DNA of 64,000 bases. Origin: a bacterium. Its GTDB lineage: Bacteria; Bacillota; Bacilli; Lactobacillales; Streptococcaceae. This document shows, in pieces, positions 9,163-21,539 of the stretch. The position numbers and the translations under genes were made by a program. The notes under the pieces were generated by a model. It did not search any database. It was given only the letters and a program-made list of their open reading frames with translations, and had not been told where the DNA came from. How positions within the stretch are numbered: position 1 is the first letter of the stretch; each line of letters starts with the position of its first letter. The stretch spans positions 62,001 to 126,000 of the forward strand of contig CAJNBW010000002.1 in NCBI GenBank assembly GCA_905221105.1. Reading direction: 5' to 3'.

Positions 9163-11445
9163 TTATACCTTTTGACAAGGTAAGATAAGTGTAGACTGTT
9201 CAAGATCGACACTCAGGTGGTAATCGGTATTGTCACGGATGGTGATTTCAAAGTCAGTAGTATAAAGGACTAAACGGAGAGTATCTCCTTCTTTTAACTT
9301 GTAAATAGTTGGTTGCAGTTCAAATTGCACATCCATCCATTCATCTGCAGTAATATCCTCTACTAACAGTAAATCAGTTCTATTCTGTAAATTGAGGTAG
9401 CCTTTTGTCACGACTCGTTGTTGATTTTCACGAAATGGTAATTCACAGAGATTTTCCAACATGTGGTAGCGACCGTTGTCAATGGTTCTAGCACTTAAAA
9501 CAGCTGGATAAGGTTGTAGGTATTTTTTCTGTCCAAATTCTAGCAGTTGTGCAGATAAGATCCCCTTATTGGTGCTGGATTTGATACGAAGATTGAGTTG
9601 AGCTCGACCGTTCAAGTGAATGTCTTTGGTCACAGGAAGGTCAATTGTAATTTGATTGACTTTTCCTTGATAAAGTTCCGTATTGAAGGTCTGGTAGGTC
9701 TTACCATAACGCTCAAAATCCTCATCTGAGTACTGGTTTTGAATAACCTGCTCTTCTTGACCAAGTGAGAAGGTTTCAAAGTTTTCTTGCTGACCAAAGT
9801 TACCAAGCGATAACCAAGTCTGAGGAGCAGTATTATCCTGCCAGATAACAGTAGGAAGTTGGAAATCTGTTTCCTGTCCCAGTAATTTCTTAGTCAATAA
9901 GGAATTCATGGACTCACGGAAGTCAATAGATTGCCAGTTGTTCATATAAACATGGGCGCCATTATGGAAAAAGAGGTGCTTGTTTATATGAGTAGGAAGA
10001 GCACGGAACATCTGGTAAACATGAAGTGGTTTGACATTCCAATCCTGAGAACCGTGGGTAAAGACAACCTCTGCCTTTACTTTATCAGCATTGAGCAGAT
10101 AGTTTCGGTCATGCCAAAACTGATTGTAGTCGCCAGACTTGCGATCCAGTTGCTCTTTTACTTTTTCCAAGTCAGCTTGGTGAGCCACATTGCCACGAAT
10201 ATAGTCGCCAGCCAAGAGGTTACGAGAATAGGTTAACTCAGCAAGGGAGTCAAAGTCCTCACCTGGATAACCTCCTGGGCTAGTTACCAGACCGTTTTCA
10301 CGGTAGTAGTTGTACCATGATGAAATTCCTGCCTCGGCAATGATGACTTCTAAACCATCGACGCCTGTAGTAGCAAGACCATTAGACATGGTACCTAGAT
10401 AAGAAAGTCCAGTTGTGGCTACTTTTCCATTTGACCAGTCAGCCTTGACTTGACACTGGCGCGTGTGGTCGGTAAAGGCGCGGCAACGGCCATTAAGCCA
10501 ATCAATGACATTTTTATAAGCCTCGATTTGCTGGTAGTCGCCATTAGTCATGAAACCAGTAGAGTCTTTAGTACCAACACCTGAAACATAGAGATTAGCA
10601 AAACCTCGTGGGAGGAAGTAATCGTTCAGTGTATAGCTAGAGTTGATGTGACTTAGCTTTTCCTCAGCTTCTGACACAAGCTCAACTTGGCCATGAGGTT
10701 GGACGAGATTGAGTTGAGGTTCTTCTAGCTCAATCTTGTGAGCAGGTTTGACCTCAAGCTCGCCCTCCATCTTGTAGAGAGCTTTGTCACTGGCCTTGTC
10801 ATTGGTTCCCTGATGATAGGGACTGGCTGTCATGATGGCAGGGATTTGTCCTTCATAACGAGGACGAATAATGCTGACCTTGACTAGGTCTGGTAGACCT
10901 TTTTGGTCAGTATCGACACGAGACTCAACGTAAACGACTTCTCGGATCACATCATGGCTAGAAAAAGTAGCCAAACTCTTACCGTTAAAGTAGTGGTAGT
11001 CATTATCCTCCGGAATAAGACCATCGCTAACAAGTTGGTCAATAAGAGTATTTCCCTTTTTGGTGCGAGTATTGAGTAACTGATAGAGATTTTCAATCAA
11101 GTCACCATATATAATGGGAAATCCAGTTTCTTTACGAAAAGCTTCACTGTCTTCGAAGTCAACCAAATAAGAAAAGCCTAAAAGTTGAAAAGCAACAGTA
11201 TAAAAAATATCTGCTGTCAGTTCATCTTCTGATTGAAAAAATGTCAGCAAGTCTGTTTTTTTATCAGCTGCTAGGATGGATAGTGGATAGTTGGTGTCTT
11301 GATAAGTGAAAAAGAAACGACTTAGAAAAGACTCCAACATCTTTTTATATGTTGACTCAGATGGAAAATCAAATCCATACTTTTTTAATTCATATAAAAT
11401 AGTATCTCTTGGAAGTGATAAATAGCTGAATTGATTAAAGCGCAT
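9163..11445 (-). CDS. pepX: X-prolyl dipeptidyl aminopeptidase PepX
   Basis: PepX removes X-Pro dipeptides from peptide N-termini and serves amino-acid supply from proline-rich peptides. The protein has 760 residues, the normal size for streptococci and lactococci. It has an N-terminal helical dimerisation domain, an alpha/beta hydrolase core with nucleophile motif GLSYLG, the acid-containing region [10 protein letters not shown] and the histidine in [11 protein letters not shown]-terminal beta-sandwich domain follows (about 560-760). The S15 family assignment is secure. It acts in the cytoplasm, since no signal peptide is seen. The start ATG 11445 has an AAGGAGG ribosome-binding site. Confidence 0.96.
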   Translation of the reverse strand: MRFNQFSYLSLPRDTILYELKKYGFDFPSESTYKKMLESFLSRFFFTYQDTNYPLSILAADKKTDLLTFFQSEDELTADIFYTVAFQLLGFSYLVDFEDSEAFRKETGFPIIYGDLIENLYQLLNTRTKKGNTLIDQLVSDGLIPEDNDYHYFNGKSLATFSSHDVIREVVYVESRVDTDQKGLPDLVKVSIIRPRYEGQIPAIMTASPYHQGTNDKASDKALYKMEGELEVKPAHKIELEEPQLNLVQPHGQVELVSEAEEKLSHINSSYTLNDYFLPRGFANLYVSGVGTKDSTGFMTNGDYQQIEAYKNVIDWLNGRCRAFTDHTRQCQVKADWSNGKVATTGLSYLGTMSNGLATTGVDGLEVIIAEAGISSWYNYYRENGLVTSPGGYPGEDFDSLAELTYSRNLLAGDYIRGNVAHQADLEKVKEQLDRKSGDYNQFWHDRNYLLNADKVKAEVVFTHGSQDWNVKPLHVYQMFRALPTHINKHLFFHNGAHVYMNNWQSIDFRESMNSLLTKKLLGQETDFQLPTVIWQDNTAPQTWLSLGNFGQQENFETFSLGQEEQVIQNQYSDEDFERYGKTYQTFNTELYQGKVNQITIDLPVTKDIHLNGRAQLNLRIKSSTNKGILSAQLLEFGQKKYLQPYPAVLSARTIDNGRYHMLENLCELPFRENQQRVVTKGYLNLQNRTDLLLVEDITADEWMDVQFELQPTIYKLKEGDTLRLVLYTTDFEITIRDNTDYHLSVDLEQSTLILPCQKV

Positions 11446-11476
11446 AAAACCTCCTTGTAAAATAATAATTAAGGTT

Positions 11477-11485
11477 ATTATATCA
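11477..11485 (-). promoter_or_regulatory. Extended -10 promoter of pepX
   Basis: On the minus strand this reads TGATATAAT, 32 bases before the pepX start codon. The -35 region (TTCCCT) is weak. Confidence 0.5.
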
Positions 11486-11777
11486 AAAAAATAGGAGAAA
11501 GGGAATTATTAAGTGAGAAAGAAATTAATTAAAGAATAATGAATACAATTTATATGAAATAATATGTGATATTCTATAGTGTTCATAAATTAAACTATAT
11601 CTAAATCTAACAAGAATTTTGAGTGAATTTATCTCACTTCTTTAAAAGAGATATCCATTTATTGGGATAAAAAGTTCAAAATAGTTTACAGAAACATTTT
11701 TACTGCAAATATATTTGTTATTTTTTCATCCAAAATGCCTTATTTAAAATATAAAATAGAGATAGGAGTCATTGCTT
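11486..11777. other. AT-rich divergent intergenic region, pepX/dnaE
   Basis: About 290 very AT-rich bases separate the divergent pepX and dnaE promoters. A small imperfect hairpin (GAGTGA...TCACTTC, about 11618-11642) is the only structure noted. No gene, repeat or recognisable operator was seen. Confidence 0.5.
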
Positions 11778-11807
11778 TTGTCTTTCTCTTTTTGAAAATG
11801 GTATAAT
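11778..11807 (+). promoter_or_regulatory. Promoter of dnaE
   Basis: A -35 box TTGTCT (11778-11783) is 18 bases from a perfect -10 box TATAAT (11802-11807). Confidence 0.6.
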
Positions 11808-11837
11808 ATAGTGAGAAGGATAGAGGAGAAGTGTAAA

Positions 11838-14800
11838 TTGATCGCACAACTAGATACAAAAACAGTCTATAGTTTTATGGAGAGCGTCATTTCAATCGAC
11901 AAGTATGTGAGAGCAGCTAAAGAATTTGGCTACACTCATTTGGCTATGATGGATATTGATAATCTTTATGGTGCTTTTGACTTTCTAGAGGTTACAAAAA
12001 AATACGGCATTCATCCTTTATTAGGGCTTGAGATGACTGTGTTTGTAGATAATCAGGAAGTGAATCTGCGCTTTTTAGCTCTATCTAGTGTGGGCTATCA
12101 GCAGTTGATGAAGCTTTCAACAGCCAAAATGCAGGGAGAGAAAAATTGGTCAGTTTTATCTCAGTACCTAGAGGATATTGCGGTAATTGTGCCTTATTTT
12201 GATGGACTGGAGTCGCTAAATCTAGGCTGTGATTATTATATTGGTGTTTACCCAGAAACACTGGCAAGCGAATTTCATCATCCTATTTTGCCTCTTTATC
12301 GGGTCAATGTCTTTGAGAGCAGGGATAGAGAAGTTCTGCAAGTCTTAACAGCAATCAAAGAAAATCTACCGCTTAGAGAAGTTCCCTTGTGTTCACGACA
12401 AGATGTTCTTTTATCGGCAAGTTCTTTAGAGAAATTATTCCAAGAACGTTTTCCGCAAGCCCTTGACAATTTAGAAAAGCTTATTTCAGGCATTTCTTAT
12501 GATTTGGATACTAGTCTGAAATTGCCTCGTTTTAATCCAGCTAGACCAGCCGTAGAAGAGTTGAGAGAACGTGCTGAACTGGGTCTTGCTCAGAAGGGGT
12601 TGTCTAGTAAAGAATATCAAGACCGTCTAGACCAAGAATTGGCTGTTATTCATGATATGGGCTTTGATGATTATTTCTTAGTTGTTTGGGATTTGCTGCG
12701 TTTTGGACGTTCGAATGGCTACTATATGGGAATGGGACGGGGTTCTGCAGTAGGTAGCTTGGTTTCCTATGCCTTGGACATCACAGGGATTGATCCTGTA
12801 GAGAAAAATCTGATTTTTGAACGCTTTCTCAATCGTGAACGCTATACCATGCCTGATATTGATATTGATATTCCAGATATCTATCGTCCAGATTTTATCA
12901 GATATGTTGGTAATAAATATGGTAGTAAACATGCGGCTCAAATCGTTACTTTTTCTACCTTTGGGGCCAAGCAGGCTCTGCGAGATGTCTTGAAACGTTT
13001 TGGTGTGCCAGAGTATGAATTATCTGCAATTACCAAGAAAATCAGTTTTCGTGATAATCTCAAGTCGGCCTATGAGGGTAATCTCCAGTTTCGTCAGCAA
13101 ATCAATAGTAAGTTAGAATACCAAAAAGCCTTTGACATTGCCTGCAAGATAGAGGGCTATCCAAGACAAACCTCTGTCCATGCGGCTGGTGTTGTGATCA
13201 GTGACCAAGATTTGACCAATTACATCCCTCTGAAGCACGGTGATGAAATTCCACTGACTCAGTATGATGCTCATGGAGTTGAGGCTAGCGGGCTTTTGAA
13301 GATGGACTTTTTGGGACTACGAAATTTGACCTTTGTCCAGAAAATGCAAGAGTTGCTTGCTGAAACAGAAGGCATTCACTTGAAAATAGAAGAAATCGAT
13401 TTGGAAGACAAAGAAACGCTGGCTTTATTTGCATCTGGAAATACAAAAGGTATCTTTCAATTTGAACAACCTGGTGCCATTCGCTTGCTCAAGCGTGTGC
13501 AGCCTGTCTGTTTTGAAGATGTCGTAGCAACTACTTCCCTAAATCGACCAGGTGCTAGTGACTATATCAATAATTTTGTGGCAAGAAAGCATGGTCAGGA
13601 AGAAGTGACTGTTCTAGATTCAGCTCTGGAGGATATTTTGGCTCCAACTTATGGCATTATGCTCTATCAGGAGCAGGTTATGCAGGTTGCTCAGCGATTT
13701 GCTGGATTTAGTCTTGGGAAAGCCGATATTTTGCGTCGGGCTATGGGGAAAAAGGATGCCTCTGCCATGCATGAGATGAGGGCTTCCTTTATTCAGGGAG
13801 CATTAGAAGCTGGACATACTGCGGAAAAGGCAGAGCAGGTCTTTGATGTCATGGAGAAGTTTGCTGGTTATGGTTTTAACAGGTCACACGCCTATGCTTA
13901 CTCAGCCTTGGCCTTCCAGTTGGCCTATTTCAAAACGCATTATCCAGCTATCTTTTATCAGATCATGTTGAATTCTGCCAATAGTGATTACCTAACAGAT
14001 GCATTAGAAGCAGGCTTTGAAGTATCTCCTCTGTCCATCAACACTATTCCCTATCACGATAAAATTGCGAACAAGTCCATCTATCTAGGTCTGAAATCGA
14101 TTAAGGGAGTCAGCAAGGATTTGGCGCTTTGGATTATTGAACATAGACCCTATTATAACATTGAAGATTTTATAGCTAAATTACCTGAGAATTATCTGAA
14201 ACTTCCGCTGTTAGAACCTTTGGTAAAAGTTGGTCTTTTCGATTCATTTGAAAAAAATCGTCAAAAAGTATTCAATAATTTATCTAATTTATTTGAATTT
14301 GTGAAAGAGTTAGGAAGCTTGTTTGGGGATACAATTTATAGCTGGCAGGAATCGGAAGATTGGACGGAACAAGAAAAATTCTATATGGAACAAGAGATTT
14401 TAGGGATAGGTGTCAGCAAACATCCCCTACAAGCTATTGCAAGTATGGCTATTTACCCGATTACCCCAATCGGAAATTTATCAGAAAATAGCTACGCTAT
14501 TATTTTGGTTGAAGTTCAGAAGATAAAAGTAATTCGTACCAAAAAGGGTGAAAATATGGCTTTCTTACAGGTGGATGACAGTAAGAAAAAATTGGATGTC
14601 ACTCTCTTTTCAGACTTATATCGTCAGGTTGGACAGGAAATAAAAGAGGGAACCTTCTACTATATAAAAGGAAAAATCCAGTCACGTGATGGCCGTCTGC
14701 AAATGATTGCACAAGAAATAAGAGAAGCAGTGGCTGAACGCTTTTGGATACAGGTAAAAAATCATGAATCGGATCAAGAAATTTCGAGAATTTTAGATCA

Positions 14801-14939
14801 GTATAAAGGCCCAATCCCAGTCATCATCAGGTATGAAGAGGAACAGAAAACAATCATTTCTCCTCATCATTTTGTAGCTAAATCCAATGAATTAGAAGCG
14901 AAATTGAATGAAATCGTTATGAAAACGATTTATCGCTAA
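11838..14939 (+). CDS. dnaE: DNA polymerase III alpha subunit DnaE
   Basis: This is the second replicative polymerase of Firmicutes; with PolC it extends RNA primers at the fork. From the TTG at 11838 (MIAQLDTKTVYSF) it has 1033 residues. That start is preferred over GTG 11811 because the ribosome-binding site GAGGAGAAG (11823-11831) lies just upstream and the promoter places the transcript start near 11814. It has an N-terminal PHP domain, the polymerase core with catalytic MPDIDIDIPD, the tandem helix-hairpin-helix region, and an OB fold (KVIRTKKGENMAFLQVDD). No 3'-5' exonuclease insert is present, which separates it from PolC. Confidence 0.95.
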   Translation: MIAQLDTKTVYSFMESVISIDKYVRAAKEFGYTHLAMMDIDNLYGAFDFLEVTKKYGIHPLLGLEMTVFVDNQEVNLRFLALSSVGYQQLMKLSTAKMQGEKNWSVLSQYLEDIAVIVPYFDGLESLNLGCDYYIGVYPETLASEFHHPILPLYRVNVFESRDREVLQVLTAIKENLPLREVPLCSRQDVLLSASSLEKLFQERFPQALDNLEKLISGISYDLDTSLKLPRFNPARPAVEELRERAELGLAQKGLSSKEYQDRLDQELAVIHDMGFDDYFLVVWDLLRFGRSNGYYMGMGRGSAVGSLVSYALDITGIDPVEKNLIFERFLNRERYTMPDIDIDIPDIYRPDFIRYVGNKYGSKHAAQIVTFSTFGAKQALRDVLKRFGVPEYELSAITKKISFRDNLKSAYEGNLQFRQQINSKLEYQKAFDIACKIEGYPRQTSVHAAGVVISDQDLTNYIPLKHGDEIPLTQYDAHGVEASGLLKMDFLGLRNLTFVQKMQELLAETEGIHLKIEEIDLEDKETLALFASGNTKGIFQFEQPGAIRLLKRVQPVCFEDVVATTSLNRPGASDYINNFVARKHGQEEVTVLDSALEDILAPTYGIMLYQEQVMQVAQRFAGFSLGKADILRRAMGKKDASAMHEMRASFIQGALEAGHTAEKAEQVFDVMEKFAGYGFNRSHAYAYSALAFQLAYFKTHYPAIFYQIMLNSANSDYLTDALEAGFEVSPLSINTIPYHDKIANKSIYLGLKSIKGVSKDLALWIIEHRPYYNIEDFIAKLPENYLKLPLLEPLVKVGLFDSFEKNRQKVFNNLSNLFEFVKELGSLFGDTIYSWQESEDWTEQEKFYMEQEILGIGVSKHPLQAIASMAIYPITPIGNLSENSYAIILVEVQKIKVIRTKKGENMAFLQVDDSKKKLDVTLFSDLYRQVGQEIKEGTFYYIKGKIQSRDGRLQMIAQEIREAVAERFWIQVKNHESDQEISRILDQYKGPIPVIIRYEEEQKTIISPHHFVAKSNELEAKLNEIVMKTIYR

Positions 14940-14954
14940 AATTACGGAAAATAG

Positions 14955-16028
<1,074 letters not shown>

Positions 16029-16086
16029 TTTATAATTTAGTTAATAAGACCAAAAAGGTCATATATATAAAGGAGTCACAAAAATC

Positions 16087-17592
16087 ATGAACAAACGTGT
16101 AAAAATCGTTGCAACTTTGGGACCTGCGGTAGAAATCCGTGGTGGTAAAAAATTCGGTGATGACGGATACTGGGGTGAAAAACTTGATGTTGAAGCTTCA
16201 GCTAAAAACATTGCTAAATTGATTGAAGCTGGTGCTAACACATTCCGTTTCAACTTCTCACACGGTGACCACCAAGAGCAAGGTGACCGTATGGCAACTG
16301 TTAAACTTGCTGAAAAACTTGCAGGTAAAAAAGTTGGTTTCCTTCTTGATACAAAAGGACCAGAAATCCGTACTGAATTGTTTGAAGGAGATGCAAAAGA
16401 GTACTCTTACACAACTGGTGAGAAAATCCGTGTTGCAACTAAACAAGGAATCAAATCAACTCGTGAAGTGATTGCATTGAACGTTGCTGGTGCTCTTGAT
16501 ATCTATGATGATGTTGAAGTTGGTCGTCAAGTTTTGGTTGACGATGGTAAACTTGGTCTTCGTGTGGTTGCTAAAGATGACGCAACTCGTGAATTTGAAG
16601 TTGAAGTTGAAAACGATGGTATCATCGCTAAACAAAAAGGTGTGAACATTCCTAACACTAAAATTCCTTTCCCAGCTCTTGCTGAACGCGATAACGACGA
16701 TATCCGCTTTGGTCTTGAGCAAGGTATCAACTTCATCGCGATTTCATTCGTACGTACTGCAAAAGACGTTAACGAAGTTCGTGCAATCTGTGAAGAAACT
16801 GGAAACGGACACGTTCAATTGTTCGCTAAAATCGAAAACCAACAAGGTATCGATAACTTGGATGAAATCATCGAAGCTGCTGATGGTATCATGATCGCTC
16901 GTGGTGACATGGGTATCGAAGTACCATTCGAAATGGTTCCAGTTTACCAAAAAATGATTATCACTAAAGTCAATGCTGCAGGTAAAGTTGTTATCACTGC
17001 AACAAACATGCTTGAAACAATGACTGAAAAACCACGTGCAACTCGTTCAGAAGTATCAGACGTATTTAACGCTGTTATCGATGGAACTGACGCTACAATG
17101 CTTTCAGGTGAGTCTGCAAACGGTAAATACCCACTTGAGTCAGTAACTACAATGGCTACAATCGATAAGAACGCTCAAACTCTTCTTAACGAATACGGAC
17201 GTCTGAACTCAGATTCTTTCGAACGTAACTCTAAGACAGAAGTAATGGCTTCAGCTGTTAAAGATGCTACTAACTCAATGGACATTAAATTGGTTGTAAC
17301 TCTTACTAAGACAGGTCACACTGCACGTTTGATCTCTAAATACCGTCCAAATGCTGACATCTTGGCATTGACATTCGACGAATTGACAGAACGTGGATTG
17401 ATGTTGAACTGGGGTGTTATCCCAATGTTGACAGATGCTCCATCATCAACTGATGATATGTTCGAAATCGCTGAACGTAAAGCAGTTGAAGCAGGTCTTG
17501 TACAATCTGGTGACGATATCGTTATCGTAGCTGGTGTACCACTTGGAGAAGCTGTTCGTACAAACACAATGCGTATCCGTACAGTACGTTAA
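16087..17592 (+). CDS. pyk: Pyruvate kinase
   Basis: Pyruvate kinase converts PEP and ADP to pyruvate and ATP, the last step of glycolysis, and competes with the PTS for PEP. The 501-residue protein has N-terminal KIVATLGPAVE, the substrate/Mg region LFAKIENQQGIDNLDEI, the signature MIARGDMGIEVP and MLSGESANGKYP, then the C-terminal regulatory domain. The insert after TLGPAVEIRGGKK is normal for streptococcal enzymes. The start is ATG 16087 with AAAGGAG upstream. It is the second gene of the pfkA-pyk unit and has highly biased codons. Confidence 0.97.
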   Translation: MNKRVKIVATLGPAVEIRGGKKFGDDGYWGEKLDVEASAKNIAKLIEAGANTFRFNFSHGDHQEQGDRMATVKLAEKLAGKKVGFLLDTKGPEIRTELFEGDAKEYSYTTGEKIRVATKQGIKSTREVIALNVAGALDIYDDVEVGRQVLVDDGKLGLRVVAKDDATREFEVEVENDGIIAKQKGVNIPNTKIPFPALAERDNDDIRFGLEQGINFIAISFVRTAKDVNEVRAICEETGNGHVQLFAKIENQQGIDNLDEIIEAADGIMIARGDMGIEVPFEMVPVYQKMIITKVNAAGKVVITATNMLETMTEKPRATRSEVSDVFNAVIDGTDATMLSGESANGKYPLESVTTMATIDKNAQTLLNEYGRLNSDSFERNSKTEVMASAVKDATNSMDIKLVVTLTKTGHTARLISKYRPNADILALTFDELTERGLMLNWGVIPMLTDAPSSTDDMFEIAERKAVEAGLVQSGDDIVIVAGVPLGEAVRTNTMRIRTVR

Positions 17593-17604
17593 TTAATAGA
17601 AAAA

Positions 17605-17649
17605 TAGCCTATCATATCAAGCCTTATAGCCTGTATGATGGGCTTTTTT
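17605..17649 (+). terminator. Terminator of pfkA-pyk
   Basis: A stem GCCTATCATA (17607-17616) pairs with TATGATGGGC (17634-17643, one G-U), then TTTTTTG. Confidence 0.75.
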
Positions 17650-17667
17650 GTATATGGGAAAAGTTTT

Positions 17668-17841
17668 CTACTTTTGATTTAATGCTACTGTAGACAAAGA
17701 GTAAATCGTTGCTTGTTCCATACTTTTTGTGACGTGAGTATAAATTTGATTTGTTGCTTTGGCGTCTTTATGACCTACGCGTGCCATGATAGCTTTAAGA
17801 GCTAGATTGCTTTCAGCAAGCAAGATATTGAGTTTAAATAC
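17668..17841 (-). pseudogene. C-terminal relic of a tyrosine-recombinase integrase
   Basis: On the minus strand one frame reads about 57 residues to a TAG at 17668-17670. It includes LLAESNLALKAIMARVGHKD and KATNQIYTHVTKSM. These match the C-terminal end of phage/ICE-type tyrosine integrases: the LGH-like motif (RVGHKD) and the catalytic Tyr in QIYTHVT. No start or upstream catalytic region exists, because the ldh terminator follows directly. This is the scar of a lost mobile element between pyk and ldh. Confidence 0.8.
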
Positions 17842-17845
17842 AGAT

Positions 17846-17882
17846 AAAAAATAACCCCTTGAGGATTCAAGGAGTTATTTCA
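17846..17882 (-). terminator. Terminator of ldh (possibly bidirectional)
   Basis: A 14-base stem AAATAACcCCTTGA / TCAAGGaGTTATTT (17848-17861, 17867-17880) lies just after the ldh stop on the minus strand. Confidence 0.8.
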
Positions 17883-17889
17883 ACTTTAA

Positions 17890-18918
<1,029 letters not shown>

Positions 18919-18926
18919 TTATTTTA

Positions 18927-18955
18927 ATTCTATCACTTTTAAAAAGCTTTGTCAC
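18927..18955 (-). promoter_or_regulatory. Promoter of ldh
   Basis: On the minus strand, -35 GTGACA (18955-18950) and extended -10 TGATAGAAT (TAGAAT at 18932-18927) have 17-base spacing. Confidence 0.6.
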
Positions 18956-18976
18956 GAATATGCCTTGGAGTTCTTG

Positions 18977-18991
18977 ATGTAAACGTTTTAG
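18977..18991. promoter_or_regulatory. cre-like CcpA site in the ldh/gyrA intergenic region
   Basis: ATGTAAACGTTTTAG matches the cre consensus WTGNAANCGNWNNCW at 13 of 15 positions. It lies about 20 bases upstream of the ldh -35 box, an activating position. Confidence 0.55.
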
Positions 18992-19004
18992 CTAATTTGG
19001 ATAC

Positions 19005-19033
19005 CTGAAATATGGCGGACATTATGGTATAAT
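19005..19033 (+). promoter_or_regulatory. Promoter of gyrA
   Basis: An extended -10 TGGTATAAT (TATAAT at 19028-19033) has a weak -35 CTGAAA (19005-19010) at 17 bases. Confidence 0.55.
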
Positions 19034-19070
19034 ATTATTAATTACTAATAGTGAAATGAGGCATTTATTA

Positions 19071-21539
19071 ATGCAGGATAGAAATTTAGTGAATGTCAAT
19101 CTGACAAAGGAGATGAAGACGAGCTTTATCGATTACGCCATGAGTGTTATCGTAGCGCGGGCTCTTCCTGATGTTCGAGATGGCTTGAAACCTGTTCACC
19201 GTCGGATTCTCTATGGAATGAATGAATTGGGTGTTGCTCCAGACAAACCTCATAAAAAATCTGCTCGTATTACAGGGGATGTCATGGGTAAATACCACCC
19301 ACACGGGGATTCCTCTATCTATGAAGCTATGGTTCGTATGGCTCAATGGTGGAGTTACCGTTACATGCTTGTAGATGGGCATGGAAACTTTGGTTCCATG
19401 GATGGAGATGGTGCTGCCGCCCAGCGTTACACTGAGGCACGTATGAGCAAGATTGCTCTGGAAATGCTTCGTGATATCAATAAAAATACAGTTGATTTCG
19501 TTGATAACTATGATGCCAATGAACGTGAACCCTTGGTCTTGCCAGCTCGTTTTCCAAACCTTTTGGTCAATGGAGCAACTGGTATTGCCGTTGGGATGGC
19601 GACCAATATTCCTCCTCACAATCTAGGTGAGACCATTGATGCAGTGAAGTTGGTTATGGACAATCCTGAAGTGACTACCAAGGACTTGATGGAAGTCTTG
19701 CCTGGTCCTGATTTTCCAACTGGTGCCCTTGTCATGGGGAAATCAGGCATTCATAAGGCTTACGAAACTGGTAAAGGTTCTATTGTCCTTCGTTCTCGTA
19801 CTGAAATCGAAGAAACTAAGACTGGCCGTGAGCGCATCGTTGTAACGGAATTTCCTTACATGGTTAATAAAACCAAGGTGCATGAGCATATTGTTCGTTT
19901 GGTTCAGGAGAAACGCATTGAGGGAATCACAGCGGTTCGTGATGAATCTAACCGAGAAGGTGTTCGTTTCGTGATTGAAGTTAAGCGCGATGCCTCAGCA
20001 AATGTAATCCTCAATAACCTCTTCAAGATGACCCAAATGCAAACCAACTTTGGTTTTAATATGTTGGCGATTCAAAATGGTGTACCGAAGATTTTGTCCC
20101 TTCGTCAGATTTTGGATGCTTATATCGAGCACCAAAAAGAAGTGGTTGTTCGTCGTACTCGTTTTGATAAGGAAAAAGCAGAAGCGCGTGCTCATATCTT
20201 AGAAGGTCTCTTGATTGCGCTAGACCATATCGATGAAGTGATTCGTATTATCCGTGCTAGTGAAACGGATGCGGAAGCGCAAGCCGAGTTGATGAGTAAG
20301 TTCAAGCTTTCTGAACGTCAAAGTCAAGCTATCCTAGATATGCGTCTTCGTCGTTTGACAGGTTTGGAACGTGATAAGATTCAGTCTGAGTATGATGATC
20401 TCTTGGCTCTGATTGCGGATTTGGCGGATATTCTGGCTAAGCCAGAACGTGTTTCTCAAATCATCAAAGACGAATTGGATGAAGTTAAACGTAAGTTTGG
20501 CGACCAACGTCGTACTGAATTGATGGTCGGTGAAGTCTTGAGTCTTGAAGATGAGGACTTGATTGAAGAATCAGATGTTTTAATTACGCTTTCTAACAAA
20601 GGCTACATTAAACGTCTGGACCAAGCTGAGTTTACTGCTCAAAAGCGTGGTGGTCGCGGTGTTCAAGGGACAGGTGTCAAAGATGATGATTTTGTCCGAG
20701 AGTTAGTGTCAACTAGCACTCATGATCACCTACTCTTCTTTACAAATAAAGGACGTGTCTATCGCCTGAAAGGTTATGAAATTCCTGAGTATGGTCGGAC
20801 GGCCAAAGGGCTACCAGTAGTCAATCTCTTGAAATTGGACGAAGGTGAAAGTATTCAGACTATTATCAATGTCGAGTCTGAAAGCAGCGATGACGCTTAT
20901 CTCTTCTTCACAACCCGTCATGGTATTGTAAAGAGAACCAGCGTCAAGGAATTTGCTAACATTCGCCAGAATGGTCTCAAGGCTTTGAACCTCAAGGATG
21001 AAGATGAGTTGATTAATGTCTTGTTGACGGAAGAAGATACGGATATTATCATTGGTACCAAGTTTGGTTATGCAGTTCGATTTAATCAATCAGCTGTTCG
21101 TGGCATGAGTCGTATAGCCACTGGTGTGAAAGGTGTTAATCTTCGTGACGGAGATACAGTTGTTGGAGCTAGTGTGATCACAGACCAGGACGAGGTTCTT
21201 ATCATCACAGAAAAAGGATTTGGTAAGCGCACAGTTGCCACCGAATATCCAACAAAAGGTCGTGGTGGTAAAGGGATGCAAACCGCTAAAATTACAGATA
21301 AGAATGGTTCTCTTGCTGGTCTTATGACCGTTAAAGGTGATGAAGACTTGATGATTATCACTGATACAGGTGTCATGATTCGAACCAATGTTGCCAATAT
21401 TTCACAAACAGGTCGCTCAACTATGGGAGTTAAAGTGATGCGCCTAGACCAAGATGCTAAAATTGTGACCTTTACAACGGTTGCAGCGGCAGAAAAAGAA
21501 GAAGTTGGGACAGAAAATGAAACAGAAGGTGAAGCATAA
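19071..21539 (+). CDS. gyrA: DNA gyrase subunit A
   Basis: GyrA is the DNA-breaking subunit of gyrase. From ATG 19071 ([15 protein letters not shown]) it has 822 residues; the ATG at 19056 overlaps the GAGG ribosome-binding site. The winged-helix/tower core contains the quinolone-resistance region [19 protein letters not shown] with Ser81 and Glu85, the susceptible-type residues. The catalytic Tyr is in QRYTEARM. The C-terminal six-bladed wheel includes the GyrA-box [12 protein letters not shown], which separates GyrA from ParC. srtA overlaps its stop codon by one base, as in pneumococci. Confidence 0.97.
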   Translation: MQDRNLVNVNLTKEMKTSFIDYAMSVIVARALPDVRDGLKPVHRRILYGMNELGVAPDKPHKKSARITGDVMGKYHPHGDSSIYEAMVRMAQWWSYRYMLVDGHGNFGSMDGDGAAAQRYTEARMSKIALEMLRDINKNTVDFVDNYDANEREPLVLPARFPNLLVNGATGIAVGMATNIPPHNLGETIDAVKLVMDNPEVTTKDLMEVLPGPDFPTGALVMGKSGIHKAYETGKGSIVLRSRTEIEETKTGRERIVVTEFPYMVNKTKVHEHIVRLVQEKRIEGITAVRDESNREGVRFVIEVKRDASANVILNNLFKMTQMQTNFGFNMLAIQNGVPKILSLRQILDAYIEHQKEVVVRRTRFDKEKAEARAHILEGLLIALDHIDEVIRIIRASETDAEAQAELMSKFKLSERQSQAILDMRLRRLTGLERDKIQSEYDDLLALIADLADILAKPERVSQIIKDELDEVKRKFGDQRRTELMVGEVLSLEDEDLIEESDVLITLSNKGYIKRLDQAEFTAQKRGGRGVQGTGVKDDDFVRELVSTSTHDHLLFFTNKGRVYRLKGYEIPEYGRTAKGLPVVNLLKLDEGESIQTIINVESESSDDAYLFFTTRHGIVKRTSVKEFANIRQNGLKALNLKDEDELINVLLTEEDTDIIIGTKFGYAVRFNQSAVRGMSRIATGVKGVNLRDGDTVVGASVITDQDEVLIITEKGFGKRTVATEYPTKGRGGKGMQTAKITDKNGSLAGLMTVKGDEDLMIITDTGVMIRTNVANISQTGRSTMGVKVMRLDQDAKIVTFTTVAAAEKEEVGTENETEGEA

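Noticed and set aside
8972..9175. 67-codon plus-strand frame in the argR-pepX gap
   Set aside because: The DNA is the decayed pepX duplicate read from the wrong strand; there is no ribosome-binding site.
18950..18962. TCACGAATA near the ldh promoter resembling a competence cin-box (TACGAATA)
   Set aside because: It has one mismatch, no T-rich tract or correctly placed start for a ComX promoter, and ldh already has a good sigma-70 promoter.
19071..19500. Possible fluoroquinolone-resistance change in gyrA
   Set aside because: The resistance region reads GDSSIYEA with Ser81 and Glu85, the susceptible-type residues.
19086..19619. 177-codon minus-strand frame
   Set aside because: It is antisense to the 5' end of gyrA, has no ribosome-binding site and no protein-like composition.
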